Notes: generated from the sequence alone by a model not told the origin. 64,000 nucleotides of DNA from Roseibium sp. HPY-6 (GCF_040530035.1 NZ_JBEWCD010000002.1:434001-498000); one strand, 5' to 3'; counted from the first letter of the stretch, positions 36,823 to 45,726 are shown. Translations and numbers: made by a program.

Positions 36823-38115
36823 TTAGCTGAGCGGTTCGTCGTTTACCAGGAACTCGATCGCCGGTATGAGCGCAGCTGGGTCCACGTCGGACGGAATGCC
36901 GTTGAGCTCGATGGTGCCGGTCAGATGGGTGATCAGGAGATCTCCATCGTGCGATGCGCCCAAGGAAACTGCTGCCTGGGTGCCGTCGGTGTCCGGATCA
37001 GTATCGAATTCAAGAAGGTCTGTGAATTGAAGGCCCTCGGCGCCGGTCGCCGCAATCGCGTCCAGAACTTCGGGGGCGCCATCGCGCAGGTCAAGGACCA
37101 GTTTATCCCGGTTGGCATTGAAATCGGCGATCACGTCGTCGCCTTCTCCGTCACGGAAAGGGTTGAAGATGAAGCTGTCGGCTGACCGGCCACCAACCAG
37201 GAAGTCGTTGCCTTCTTCCCCTTCAAGGCTGTCTCTTCCACGTCCTCCGTTGAGATAGTCGTTGTCGGCGCCACCTTCGAGCACGTCTTTCCCGCGGCCA
37301 CCGATAAGATTGTCATTGCCGTCGCCGCCATCGAGGAAGTCGTGTCCGCGTCCGCCGTTCAGGTAGTCGTTGTGGGCGCCGCCTTCGATCGTATCGTTGT
37401 TTCTTCCACCGAAGAGATAGTCGTTGCCGTCACCGCCCTTGATGAGATCATTGCCCCTGCCGCCGAAAATGATGTCATGACCGCCAAGACCATTTGCAAT
37501 GTCGTCACCTTTCCCGAGTGAAATGAAGTCAAAATGATTGGAGCCGATCACGGCGTCCGGACCATTGCCGGTAAACAGGAAACCACCTTTCGCAAATGTG
37601 ATGTCGTAAGGCAGCAAAACGTTGTCGATGACATGAACGATGCCATTGTCGGCAACAATGCCGTTTTCGGACCCGGCCGGGTTGGCAACGTTGGGGTCGG
37701 CAAAACCGTCGTCCTTGTCACCGAGCGAAAGACCGGATGATGTGTCCGGCTCGATCGTCTCGCCCGAAAGGGTCGTGATGCTGCTGCTTCCGGCAACCGC
37801 CGCCCCGTCAAGGGCATCGCCCGCGATATGATAGGTCAGGACATTTTTGAGAAAGGCTGTCGGATTGTCGGAAGGCGACAAGAGCTCCGATGCGGCGATA
37901 AGGGCCGGAACAACCTTGGTCTCATCGGTTCCAACAGTCGGGTCGAGCGCATTTGCGAGATTGAGGAATGCCTGGTCTGTCGGCGCGAAAACGGTCAGCG
38001 TTGAGTTTGGATCACCGGCAGCGGTGACAAGATCCGGAAATGCTCCGAGGGCTGCTGTGAGAATCTGAAAATCGTTACTTCCGCTCGCGATATCGAGGAT
38101 CGTGTTTGTGGGCAT
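36823..38115 (-). CDS. Secreted fasciclin (FAS1) domain and RTX calcium-binding repeat protein
   Basis: A 430-residue protein. Residues about 1-180 form a FAS1 adhesion domain: ILTAALGAFPDLVTAA, then TLTVFAPTDQAFLNLA, and IVHVIDNVLLPYDI at its end. Residues about 190-320 carry GGxGxDxxx nonapeptides such as GGRGNDLIKGGDGNDYLFGG that bind calcium in a beta-roll. The last 110 residues (ADSFIFNPFRDGEGDDVIAD, then acidic) are the usual RTX tail with the secretion signal. There is no N-terminal signal peptide, so type I secretion is likely, but no T1SS genes are nearby. It may serve in adhesion or biofilm. Confidence 0.9.
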   Translation of the reverse strand: MPTNTILDIASGSNDFQILTAALGAFPDLVTAAGDPNSTLTVFAPTDQAFLNLANALDPTVGTDETKVVPALIAASELLSPSDNPTAFLKNVLTYHIAGDALDGAAVAGSSSITTLSGETIEPDTSSGLSLGDKDDGFADPNVANPAGSENGIVADNGIVHVIDNVLLPYDITFAKGGFLFTGNGPDAVIGSNHFDFISLGKGDDIANGLGGHDIIFGGRGNDLIKGGDGNDYLFGGRNNDTIEGGAHNDYLNGGRGHDFLDGGDGNDNLIGGRGKDVLEGGADNDYLNGGRGRDSLEGEEGNDFLVGGRSADSFIFNPFRDGEGDDVIADFNANRDKLVLDLRDGAPEVLDAIAATGAEGLQFTDLLEFDTDPDTDGTQAAVSLGASHDGDLLITHLTGTIELNGIPSDVDPAALIPAIEFLVNDEPLS

Positions 38116-38362
38116 TTTTGCGCTCCCTACTTGCGCCCCATCGCCGCTGTCTACGGTCGATCAGCTCAACAGTTTGCTCGAGCGCACGATTTAGCGTTCA
38201 CAGTCGCGTGAACGGGTGAGCCAGATCTGCACTTATCCGGAGGCATGAGCGGACGCGTCGGTGTCCAAAGCGCCGGGGTAAGGGCTTGAAAAACATGAGC
38301 AGCTCACTCAGGTTACCCGGGTGGGTCTCCCAATAGCGCCTCACCCCAATCTGGAGCAGAAC

Positions 38363-38677
38363 ATGTATTTGGCAATGAACCGCTTTTCGATCCTGAAGGG
38401 CCAGGAGGAAGCATTTGAACAAGTCTGGAAAGAGCGTGACTCCCGGCTTTCCGAAGTGCCGGGTTTCCAGACATTTCATCTATTGAAAGGGGAGTTTGAC
38501 GAGGAAAGCGGCACGACCCTTTACGCAACGCATACGGTTTGGTCTGACCGTCAGGATTTCATCGACTGGACGAGATCGGAGCATTTCCGAGCTGCACACA
38601 AGAATGCGGGCAACAACAGGCACATGTACGCCGGACATCCGCATTTTGAGGGGTTTGTGCCTGTTCTGAGCGAATAA
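38363..38677 (+). CDS. Antibiotic biosynthesis monooxygenase family protein, IsdG-like
   Basis: A 104-residue protein with the dimeric alpha-beta barrel pattern of the ABM family. It has Asn6 (YLAMNRFSI), Trp69 (DFIDWTRS) and His79 (FRAAHK), the same spacing as the Asn-Trp-His triad of the IsdG/IsdI heme-degrading monooxygenases. So heme breakdown for iron is a real possibility, although other ABM enzymes share parts of the pattern. GGAG lies seven bases before the ATG at 38363. It stands alone with no iron-uptake genes next to it. Confidence 0.78.
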   Translation: MYLAMNRFSILKGQEEAFEQVWKERDSRLSEVPGFQTFHLLKGEFDEESGTTLYATHTVWSDRQDFIDWTRSEHFRAAHKNAGNNRHMYAGHPHFEGFVPVLSE

Positions 38678-38700
38678 GACCAGACCTGCGCCAGGCAGCA

Positions 38701-38731
38701 TCGCTGCTTCGTCCCGGGAGCGAAGCAGCGA
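38701..38731. terminator. 11-bp perfect inverted repeat between convergent genes
   Basis: TCGCTGCTTCG and CGAAGCAGCGA pair exactly around a nine-base loop, between the convergent ABM and DUF302 genes. No T-tract follows, so it is probably a two-way transcript end or barrier rather than a classic terminator. Confidence 0.5.
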
Positions 38732-38740
38732 CGCGTAAGC

Positions 38741-39202
38741 TCACTTTGCAGCAGCAGCCGTCAGGTTTTTCAGGGCACCTGTCATCTTGACGATGCTCGG
38801 GTGGTCGGCGGGCAGACCATGGGTGGCGGCGAGGGACTCCGGTGAGTGGTAAACCAGGATGGTGCCGTCACTGGTTTCGATGATCACCACGCGGAGCGGC
38901 AGATCAAGCCCGGCTTCGGGAGCATCGCGGATAACAGGCGTTCCGAGCTGCGGGTTGCCGAAGATGACGAGCTCGTTTGCCGGAATTTCCATATCGACAC
39001 TTTTGCCGCCTGCCGCATGATCGACACGGGCGAAGACTTTCGCTCCCGCCTTTTCGACGGCGGCAACCAGATTGTCCGCGGTCTGCTTCACGGAATGCGC
39101 ACTCGGAACGTGGACCCGGTCCGTTCCCGCAGCATGGGCCACCGTCAGCCATGAGCCGAACACCAGAACCGACAGAAGCGTTTTGAAAGTAATGCTGAAC
39201 AT
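38741..39202 (-). CDS. DUF302 family periplasmic protein
   Basis: A 153-residue protein with a signal peptide ending near VAHAAG. The mature part has the DUF302 pattern: SVKQTADNLVAAVEKAGAKV, then FARVDHAAGGKSV, LVIFGNPQLGTPVIRDAPEA and LPLRVVIIETSDG (each under 20 residues). Family members are thought to bind small molecules or take part in redox, but no activity is established. A TGGAG site precedes the ATG. It is divergent from the DUF4174 gene. Confidence 0.88.
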   Translation of the reverse strand: MFSITFKTLLSVLVFGSWLTVAHAAGTDRVHVPSAHSVKQTADNLVAAVEKAGAKVFARVDHAAGGKSVDMEIPANELVIFGNPQLGTPVIRDAPEAGLDLPLRVVIIETSDGTILVYHSPESLAATHGLPADHPSIVKMTGALKNLTAAAAK

Positions 39203-39426
39203 TGAATTCTCCAGACAATGGAATTGGAATGGAAGGCAATTTCATGCGGTGATTGTCGCGAATGCCAATCACACTTTTATGAGCACAATAAAGCCTTTTT
39301 GCGGAAGGCCGGAAATCGCATGCGACCATGCGCTTTTTTCGCCGCAGGAATACGTGCCACTTCAGATCCGTCGGCTGGCGTTGATCGTACTCGGAAGGTT
39401 ACGGTCCAAGGAGAGGCTCAAACGAA

Positions 39427-39873
39427 GTGGCAACAAAAGCAGCAATGTTCTTTGCAATGGTGGTTTCGATGTACGCAAGTTCTGTCGGTACGGCGATCGC
39501 AGGGCCGTCCGATAGCTGGGCCTGGAAATACAGGGTACTCCTCGTTTTCGCGACGCATGATGAGGACCCGTCGCTGCTGTCTCAGCGACAGCAGCTTATG
39601 GGCATGAGGCCTGAACTTGATGACCGGCATATGTCTGTCATCGAAATCATCGGCGACAAGGCACGATCTGTGTCTGGAGCCGATCTCGGTTTGTCAGGCA
39701 GTGAGTTGAAAGCCTTCGTGCGAAAAAATGACGCCCGGTTCGAAGTGCTTTTGTTGGGGAAGGATACCGGCATCAAGCTGCGTTCTCCCGCACCTCTCGC
39801 CGCAACTGACATTTTTTCCCTGATCGACACGATGCCCATGCGGCAGCACGAAATGAAGCGCGCAGGCCGTTGA
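39427..39873 (+). CDS. DUF4174 family secreted protein
   Basis: A 148-residue protein with a signal peptide ending near TAIAGP. The mature domain begins WKYRVLLVFATHDEDPSLLS and contains FEVLLLGKDTGIKLRSPAPL and IFSLIDTMPMRQHEM near the end, the thioredoxin-like pattern of DUF4174; it lacks a CxxC. The start is a GTG with a loose GGAG upstream. Function is unknown. DUF3429 follows after a short gap on the same strand. Confidence 0.83.
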   Translation: MATKAAMFFAMVVSMYASSVGTAIAGPSDSWAWKYRVLLVFATHDEDPSLLSQRQQLMGMRPELDDRHMSVIEIIGDKARSVSGADLGLSGSELKAFVRKNDARFEVLLLGKDTGIKLRSPAPLAATDIFSLIDTMPMRQHEMKRAGR

Positions 39874-39945
39874 CGGGGTCCGCAAGCCAGCCCTTCGAGG
39901 AGCTGGCTACGCAACAGTGAGCAGAGTTTGAAGCGAAGGGACCAG

Positions 39946-40425
39946 ATGACTTCACAGGATACACAGACGGGTCCAATCCACGGAGGCTCACCCGTACCGC
40001 TGTCGGCGAAGTGGCTTGGTGGGACGGGCGCGCTCCCGTTCATTGCGGCAGCGCTGCTCACTGTATTCGGTCCACAATCCTGGTCCGCATGGGCAGCTTA
40101 TGCTCTCGCGGTTTATGGTGCCGTTATTCTATCGTTTCTGGGCGGGATCCAATGGGGTCTCACGATGGGGCGCGACGGGCTGCCAAATCTGTCCGCAACC
40201 CGATTGTGTATGAGTGTTGTTCCCTCGCTCATAGGCTGGATCGCGTTGCTAATGCCGGTGTTCCCCGGATTGCTGGTGCTTGCAGCCGCCTTTGCACTCG
40301 TTCTTTATTTGGATCTTCAGGCATCGATACGAGGTGAAGCGCCAGCCTGGTATCCGAGACTGCGAATCCCTTTGAGCATTGCCGTGATGGGATCGCTTTT
40401 GGTCGGGTCCCTGGGGGCCGTCTGA
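39946..40425 (+). CDS. DUF3429 family membrane protein
   Basis: A 159-residue protein with four to five hydrophobic segments. The second, YGAVILSFLGGIQWGLTMGR near residue 58, is the DUF3429 signature. AAGGGA lies five bases before the ATG at 39946. The role is unknown. It follows the DUF4174 gene by 72 bases on the same strand; the two may be one transcript. Confidence 0.85.
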   Translation: MTSQDTQTGPIHGGSPVPLSAKWLGGTGALPFIAAALLTVFGPQSWSAWAAYALAVYGAVILSFLGGIQWGLTMGRDGLPNLSATRLCMSVVPSLIGWIALLMPVFPGLLVLAAAFALVLYLDLQASIRGEAPAWYPRLRIPLSIAVMGSLLVGSLGAV

Positions 40426-40559
40426 GCGAAGGCGGCTTCAAATCGGAAGATTTTCAATCTCTTGGGATGAGACGCGCGCTTAGCCAATGAAAGGGCTGCT
40501 GCTCATGATGCTTGCAGTTCACGGGTTCGTGAATTGAGAAAGCAATATGCCAGCACAAT

Positions 40560-40577
40560 CTATCTATCAGTAGATAG
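40560..40577. repeat. Inverted repeat upstream of the ChrR-like cupin gene
   Basis: CTATCTA-TCAG-TAGATAG has seven-base exact arms in an AT-rich stretch about 100 bases before the cupin start. It could be an operator; no regulator gene is adjacent. Confidence 0.4.
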
Positions 40578-40675
40578 TTATAGCATTTCACCGCCGAAGG
40601 TGAGACAATGTGATTTGTTGCAAAGCTCGTGTTGCAAGTCACGGGTGCAGTCGCTTTGCTGAAAGGAAAGAGGAC

Positions 40676-41353
40676 ATGGAACTGAATGCCGATTTTGACC
40701 GGAGTGTTCAGGTCGTGCCGCAAGACCACAAGTGGGTAAAGTCGCCAATGCCGGGCGTTGAACGCATGATGCTTGACCGGCTCGGTGATGAAGTTGCCCG
40801 CGCAACGACAATCGTGCGCTATGCACCGGGAAGCGCCTTTTCGGCCCATACTCACGACGGCGGCGAGGAGTTTATCGTTCTCGAAGGCGTCTTCGAAGAT
40901 GAACATGGTGCCTTTCCTGTTGGCTCCTACATTCGCAATCCGCCGGGGTCGAGCCATACGCCGAGCGCGCCGCAAGGCGCGGTAATCTTCGTAAAGCTTT
41001 GGCAATTCGATCCAAAAGATCGCAGCCATGTGCGCATCGACACCAACAAGCTGGGGTCAGTCGCAGACGAACGGCGAAAGGGGATCAGGGTTTCGCCTCT
41101 TTTTGAAGATGCCCGCGAAAAAGTCAGTATTGAAACCTGGGAACCTGGCACAAGCGCAACGATCGATGCCGCAGGTGGCGTGGAAATTCTGGTTTTGGAG
41201 GGCAACGTGACTTCTGGCGGTGAGAGGCTGGGTCCCTGGTCATGGGTCCGCAGGCCTGTCGGTGAACATATTGATTTGACCGCCAGCACGGAAGGCGCGC
41301 GACTTTGGATCAAGACCGGGCATCTCAATCACGTCTCAGCGCCCGGCGCCTGA
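40676..41353 (+). CDS. ChrR-like double cupin protein
   Basis: A 225-residue protein with two cupin halves. The first has IVRYAPGSAFSAHTHDGGEE (His pair HTH near residue 59 and Glu of EEF), with the distal IRNPPGSSHTPSAPQGAV. The second half is similar but lacks the histidines (TWEPGTSATIDAAGGVEILV). This is the fold of the ChrR anti-sigma zinc/cupin domain and of acetylacetone-cleaving type enzymes; without an N-terminal anti-sigma part it is a stand-alone cupin. AAAGAGGA precedes the ATG. Its end is 20 bases before the amine oxidase start. Confidence 0.82.
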   Translation: MELNADFDRSVQVVPQDHKWVKSPMPGVERMMLDRLGDEVARATTIVRYAPGSAFSAHTHDGGEEFIVLEGVFEDEHGAFPVGSYIRNPPGSSHTPSAPQGAVIFVKLWQFDPKDRSHVRIDTNKLGSVADERRKGIRVSPLFEDAREKVSIETWEPGTSATIDAAGGVEILVLEGNVTSGGERLGPWSWVRRPVGEHIDLTASTEGARLWIKTGHLNHVSAPGA

Positions 41354-41373
41354 CGGTGGGAAAGGACATCTCG

Positions 41374-42447
41374 GTGACGCTGGTAAGGCTGGAGACTGTC
41401 ATTGTCGGCGCGGGGTTAAGCGGCCTCGCCATTGCGCGGTCGCTGACCTCCAAGGGCGGGAGCGTCAAGCTCTTTGAAGCGCGAGACCGTGCCGGTGGCC
41501 GCATTCTTTCGCTGCCGGGCTCAGTCTCGGACGATGTGCGCTACGATCTCGGACCTGCATGGGTTTGGCCTCACAACACGCGGATGTTGAGGCTCGTTGC
41601 GGATCTCGACCTTCCGCTCATGCGCCAGCATGCATCTGGAAAACTCGTATTCCAGGATCAGAACGGTCTCATCCGGCGGGATGTCGATTTCGCGACCATG
41701 GGCGAAGCCTTGAGGCTGCCGGGCGGCCTTGCACGGCTGACCGACAAGCTGGCTGCCGACTTGCCGCCGCATGCTGTCTGTCTCAAACACGCCGTCAGTG
41801 GTCTCGAGGCATCGAAGGACGGAATTCTGGTGACAGGATCGGGGCCTGATGGCGCTTTCGGATTTCTTGCCGACCGGGTTGTTTTGGCCATGCCTCCGCG
41901 CCTGGTTGCGGCTCGGATTGCGTTTCGCCCAGCCCTGACTGACGTTTTCTCAAAGAGGCTGAATGAAGTGCCGACCTGGATGGCCGGTCATGCCAAAATC
42001 GTTGCGATCTATGAGCGCGCGTTCTGGCGTGGCAATGGTCTATCGGGAGATGCGATCAGTCATCGCGGTCCGCTCTTTGAAATCCACGACGCCTCATCGG
42101 ATATCGACGCTGCCGTCGAAGGAGCGCTTTTCGGCTTTGTCGCACCTGGCCGCGGCGGTGCTAAAAGTGATGATGAGCAGCTCCGCCGCGATGCGATCGC
42201 GCAACTGGTAGAGCTCTTCGGGCCGGAGGCTGCACACCCGCTTCTTGTCCATCTGGTGAACTGGGCGAAGGAACCCGCGACCGCGACGTCATCAGATATG
42301 CCCGATCTGGCCGGCCATCCTCGATATCGAAATATTACTCTGGATGCGGATCCCTGGCAGGGACGTGTCGTCTTTTCGGGAACGGAAACGGCACCGGAGA
42401 ACGGTGGATTTCTGGAGGGCGCATTGGAGGCAGCGGAACGGTTCTAA
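41374..42447 (+). CDS. FAD-dependent amine oxidase family protein
   Basis: A 357-residue flavoprotein. The FAD motif VIVGAGLSGLAIARSL is near residue 9, with FEARDRAGGRILSLPG as the usual follow-on. The last part, GRVVFSGTETAPENGGFLEG, is the C-terminal FAD-contact motif of monoamine oxidases. It oxidises an amine or a related substrate; the target is unknown. I chose the GTG at 41374 with AAAGGA eight bases upstream; a start inside the cupin gene would overlap it. The upstream cupin gene may be co-transcribed. Confidence 0.86.
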   Translation: MTLVRLETVIVGAGLSGLAIARSLTSKGGSVKLFEARDRAGGRILSLPGSVSDDVRYDLGPAWVWPHNTRMLRLVADLDLPLMRQHASGKLVFQDQNGLIRRDVDFATMGEALRLPGGLARLTDKLAADLPPHAVCLKHAVSGLEASKDGILVTGSGPDGAFGFLADRVVLAMPPRLVAARIAFRPALTDVFSKRLNEVPTWMAGHAKIVAIYERAFWRGNGLSGDAISHRGPLFEIHDASSDIDAAVEGALFGFVAPGRGGAKSDDEQLRRDAIAQLVELFGPEAAHPLLVHLVNWAKEPATATSSDMPDLAGHPRYRNITLDADPWQGRVVFSGTETAPENGGFLEGALEAAERF

Positions 42448-42669
42448 GGAGCGATTGTAGTTGCGAAGTGGCGTTTTGTGTCCAGCATCGCCAACGGAAA
42501 GCAATGTCCGATGAGACACCTGGAAGGTCTTGGTCTTGCTTTTGCAGATGGACTACGATGTCTTTTAAAGACGAATGGAGTTCACGACCGGCAAGCTGGC
42601 TTGGGGGCAAACGGGTTCAAAAGGAACGCGTGAACCAGCGGCGGGAACGGTCATCAAACGGAGAAGCCC

Positions 42670-43899
42670 ATGGATCCCCTGGCTGCTGCAGATCCGATTG
42701 TCATTGACAGCTTTGCAGCTTTCACCTTGGGCATCATCGTTTATTTCCTGGGCGCACGGCTCACAAAGAAGTTCACGATCCTGTCGTCCTACAGCATTCC
42801 AGAACCGGTCAGCGGAGGCCTTGCAGCGGCCATTTGCGCACTTCTGGTCGTTGCAGCCACGGGCCGGACGATCGAATATGATCTCTCGGTTCGTGACTTT
42901 CTCCTGGTCTATTTTTTTACAACAGTCGGCCTCAACGCACGTGTCGCCGATCTGACCCGCGGTGGTCCCATACTGGCGGTGATGCTGGGACTGACCCTGG
43001 TTTTCATGATCGTGCAGAATATCGTCGGTTCGGCCGGTGCGCTGCTGTTCGGTTTGCCTTCGCAGGCGGGTGTTCTTTTGGGCACGGCATCGCTGATCGG
43101 GGGCCACGGGACCGCCATTGCCTGGGGCCCGACCATTGCCTCGCAATATGATGTGACCGGCGCGGCTGAGCTGGGCATCGCGTCCGCAACAGTGGGGCTG
43201 ATACTGGCCAGTGTGCTCGGTGGACCGATTGCCAAGTTCCTGATCGCCAAAAACAAGAGCGCCGCACCAACAGGCGAAGAGGGCGGCGAGACACATGAAG
43301 CTGCAGCGACTGACGAGACACGCGCGCCGATCAATCATGTCGAAATCATGCGGTGCATCCTCTGGATCCACGTCGCCATTGTGATTGGCTATTCTGCCCA
43401 TGAGAGCCTGCTCACCGCAGGCCTGAAACTGCCGCTGTTCGTGCCCTGCCTGATTGCCGGTATTGTTTTGTCAAATCTCGTCCCGGCAATTTTCAGAAAA
43501 GCGAAATCCCCGGCTGGAACTCAGTCGATGGATCTGATCAACGAGTTCAGCCTGTCTGTGTTCCTGTCGATGTCCCTGATGAGCATGGAACTTTGGACCC
43601 TGGCCGGAAGCGCGGGTGTCCTTGCGGTTACGATGGTCCTGCAGGCGGTTGCGGCAACCCTATTCATCGTCCTGATCGTTTTCCGGGTCATGGGACGGAA
43701 TTATTTTGCTGCCGTGCTGTCTGCCGGATTCGCGGGCTTTGCGCTCGGGGCGACCCCAACCGCAATTGCCAACATGAAGGCGGTCACGCAACGATACGGG
43801 CCGTCTCCGCTGGCCTTTATTGTCCTGCCGCTGATCTCTGCGTTTTTTGTCGATCTGGCAAACGCTTTCATCATTCAATGGTTCCTGGCGCTCGGATGA
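42670..43899 (+). CDS. gltS: Sodium/glutamate symporter
   Basis: A 409-residue membrane protein with about 12 helices. It has the GltS signatures SYSIPEPVSGGLAAAICALL, FTTVGLNARVADLTRGG and the repeat motif GTASLIGGHGTAIAWGPTIA (within 20). A hydrophilic loop at 200-220 (KSAAPTGEEGGETHEAAATD) separates the two halves, and ALGATPTAIANMKAVTQRYG in the second half mirrors the first. GGAG lies before the ATG. It imports glutamate with sodium and stands alone. Confidence 0.94.
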   Translation: MDPLAAADPIVIDSFAAFTLGIIVYFLGARLTKKFTILSSYSIPEPVSGGLAAAICALLVVAATGRTIEYDLSVRDFLLVYFFTTVGLNARVADLTRGGPILAVMLGLTLVFMIVQNIVGSAGALLFGLPSQAGVLLGTASLIGGHGTAIAWGPTIASQYDVTGAAELGIASATVGLILASVLGGPIAKFLIAKNKSAAPTGEEGGETHEAAATDETRAPINHVEIMRCILWIHVAIVIGYSAHESLLTAGLKLPLFVPCLIAGIVLSNLVPAIFRKAKSPAGTQSMDLINEFSLSVFLSMSLMSMELWTLAGSAGVLAVTMVLQAVAATLFIVLIVFRVMGRNYFAAVLSAGFAGFALGATPTAIANMKAVTQRYGPSPLAFIVLPLISAFFVDLANAFIIQWFLALG

Positions 43900-43954
43900 C
43901 AGCCTCATCCGTTGCCGGGCGATCGCGCGATGTAAGGTCATGGGATGAGAGGCC

Positions 43955-45031
43955 ATGAAAATAACCTTTACGCGTCTATCGGGTTTCTTGGCCGGGCTCT
44001 CTGTCATCCTGGCTTCAGCTTTCATGGCCGCCGCGAGTCACTATTGGCTCGGTTGGCCTGATTGGCTGCGCACAGGTCTTTCAGTCTGCGCGGTGCCGGT
44101 TCTTGCCGGATTATGGTTTGTGCCCGGAACAGTGAGGCTCTGGCGCCGGGTTGCGGTGATCGGCGCCCTCGTGCTGTTCTTTGTGGCCTATTCTCAAAAG
44201 GAGCTTTACCCGCAAAGCTTCGTGCCGCTGCACGAGCGTATTGTGGATGTGAAGTTTGATGGAGATCGCGTTGAAATTATCAATTTCCGCGATGCGGTCC
44301 ATCAGATTGGCAAACCGGCTCGACCTCGCTGGACGACGCGAACCTTCGACCTTGGCGCGTTGAGCGGGATTGAACTGATCTACCAACCATTTGGCAATTC
44401 CGCGGCAACGGTCCACGTCATGATGAGTTTTGCCTTCTCAAACGGCGATCATCTGGCCGTTTCGTTTGAGGCCCGGAGGACCAGCTGGGACACCTTTGAT
44501 GCTGTTGCCGGATTTTTCAAACACGATCAGCTTTACCCCGTACTGGGCACCGAAAGGGACCTTTTGTGGAAGCGGCTCGCACGGGTTCCACCCAACGATC
44601 TGTTTTTCTTCGATTTGCAGGGAACAGGTGAAGAGGGGCGGGCCTATCTGAAAAACCTCCTTGAGTTTGTTGCAGGCCTTCACGAAACCCCTCAATTCTA
44701 TTCGACGATTTCAGAGAGCTGTTTCACGACGCTTTTAAAGCTCAGCCCACGTCTTCGGGAAACCGTACCCTGGTATGATCTGCGTCGCTGGGTGCCTGGC
44801 GCTTCAGTCGGCCTGTTCCAGGAGCTCGGACTGATCGATAGCAGCATCAGCGAGGAAGAACTCCTGGAACGGCAAAAACTGGGACCGGATATCCTTCCAC
44901 CTTGGGAATTTGAAGATGCGGACACGTGGAGCAGCTACCTGCGCTCCAGGGTTGGGCGAACGGATGCGGCCGTCTTGCCCGAGCGAAGGTCCGCGACCGG
45001 ACCGCCGAACAGCCTCAGCGGACGGCTTTGA
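43955..45031 (+). CDS. DUF4105 (Lnb N-terminal periplasmic) domain membrane protein
   Basis: A 358-residue protein with three hydrophobic segments at about 10-30, 38-55 and 62-80, then a periplasmic domain. This contains FRDAVHQIGKPARPRWTTRT, MMSFAFSNGDHLAVSFEARR and ERDLLWKRLARVPPNDLFFF (within 20 each), the pattern of DUF4105/Lnb domains, which look like a cysteine-protease-type fold. Function is not established. Its last 17 bases overlap the convergent dinucleotide-binding gene. It follows gltS by 55 bases. Confidence 0.83.
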   Translation: MKITFTRLSGFLAGLSVILASAFMAAASHYWLGWPDWLRTGLSVCAVPVLAGLWFVPGTVRLWRRVAVIGALVLFFVAYSQKELYPQSFVPLHERIVDVKFDGDRVEIINFRDAVHQIGKPARPRWTTRTFDLGALSGIELIYQPFGNSAATVHVMMSFAFSNGDHLAVSFEARRTSWDTFDAVAGFFKHDQLYPVLGTERDLLWKRLARVPPNDLFFFDLQGTGEEGRAYLKNLLEFVAGLHETPQFYSTISESCFTTLLKLSPRLRETVPWYDLRRWVPGASVGLFQELGLIDSSISEEELLERQKLGPDILPPWEFEDADTWSSYLRSRVGRTDAAVLPERRSATGPPNSLSGRL

Positions 45032-45659
45032 CCTCAGGCTGGATGAAATTGAAGATGGTCTGCGGATCGCGACCGGCGAACAGAAATTTGATGACGATCG
45101 CGGCCGCAGCCTCCAACTGGTAGGCATGCTCGTTCCCGCCGAGACGCAGCGCGTCTGCGCCGACATCCCGGATCAGTTCCGCAATCACGCTGTCGGCGCT
45201 TTCGTCAGCTGTGTACAATGTGACCATCTGGCGGTCGTCGTACGTCATGTCCTCGTCTTCCCAAACGGCTACCTGTGCCATGTTGAAAGCCTTGCCGACA
45301 TGTGCGCCCGGAAGGTGGTCGGCAATGGCTTGTGTCAGCGACCGGTCATCTTCACGCGTCGTCAAGAAGGTTTCGATGCTGACCGGATTGTTGATGTCGA
45401 TGACGACCTTGCCTTGAAAAGCATCGGGGCCTCCGGCGCTGTCGATACCGCTGAAGACGTCCTCCCAACGTGTCGCAAGAACGACCACCTCTCCGAAGCC
45501 GGCCGCTTCTTGTGCGCTGCCTGCGCTTGCGCCTATCTCCGCTGCGACGCCGGATGCCTTCTCAAGGTCGCGGCCTGACAGCATGACCTGATGTTTGGAA
45601 CTCCATTTGCCGGCCAGCGCTTTTGCCATGCCGCCGGAACCGATGATGCCTATTTTCAT
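45015..45659 (-). CDS. NADPH-dependent F420-reductase-like dinucleotide-binding protein
   Basis: A 214-residue oxidoreductase with the N-terminal Rossmann motif KIGIIGSGGMAKALAGKW and the SGRDLEKA segment after beta-2, which suggests NADP. DVVIDINNPVS-type sequence (KVVIDINNPVSIET) and HVGKAFNMAQVAVWED fit the F420:NADP oxidoreductase-like group. F420 itself is rare in this clade, so the substrate is uncertain. AGGAGAG lies before the ATG. It is divergent from a LysR gene across an intergenic region with a 16-bp palindrome. Confidence 0.82.
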   Translation of the reverse strand: MKIGIIGSGGMAKALAGKWSSKHQVMLSGRDLEKASGVAAEIGASAGSAQEAAGFGEVVVLATRWEDVFSGIDSAGGPDAFQGKVVIDINNPVSIETFLTTREDDRSLTQAIADHLPGAHVGKAFNMAQVAVWEDEDMTYDDRQMVTLYTADESADSVIAELIRDVGADALRLGGNEHAYQLEAAAAIVIKFLFAGRDPQTIFNFIQPEVKAVR

Positions 45660-45710
45660 GGCTCTCTCCTATGTTTGGTGCTGGCTTGAATTTGGCGGTG
45701 AAGCATTCAT

Positions 45711-45726
45711 AATTGAAATTTCAATT
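45711..45726. promoter_or_regulatory. 16-bp perfect palindrome, likely LysR operator
   Basis: AATTGAAATTTCAATT reads the same on both strands. It lies between the reductase and lysR start codons, 22 bases before the lysR ATG, and contains a T-N10-A core close to the T-N11-A pattern of LysR sites. Confidence 0.6.

Noticed and set aside
37180..37500. Repetitive DNA within the RTX gene
   Set aside because: The repeats follow from the nonapeptide coding sequence and are not a separate DNA element.
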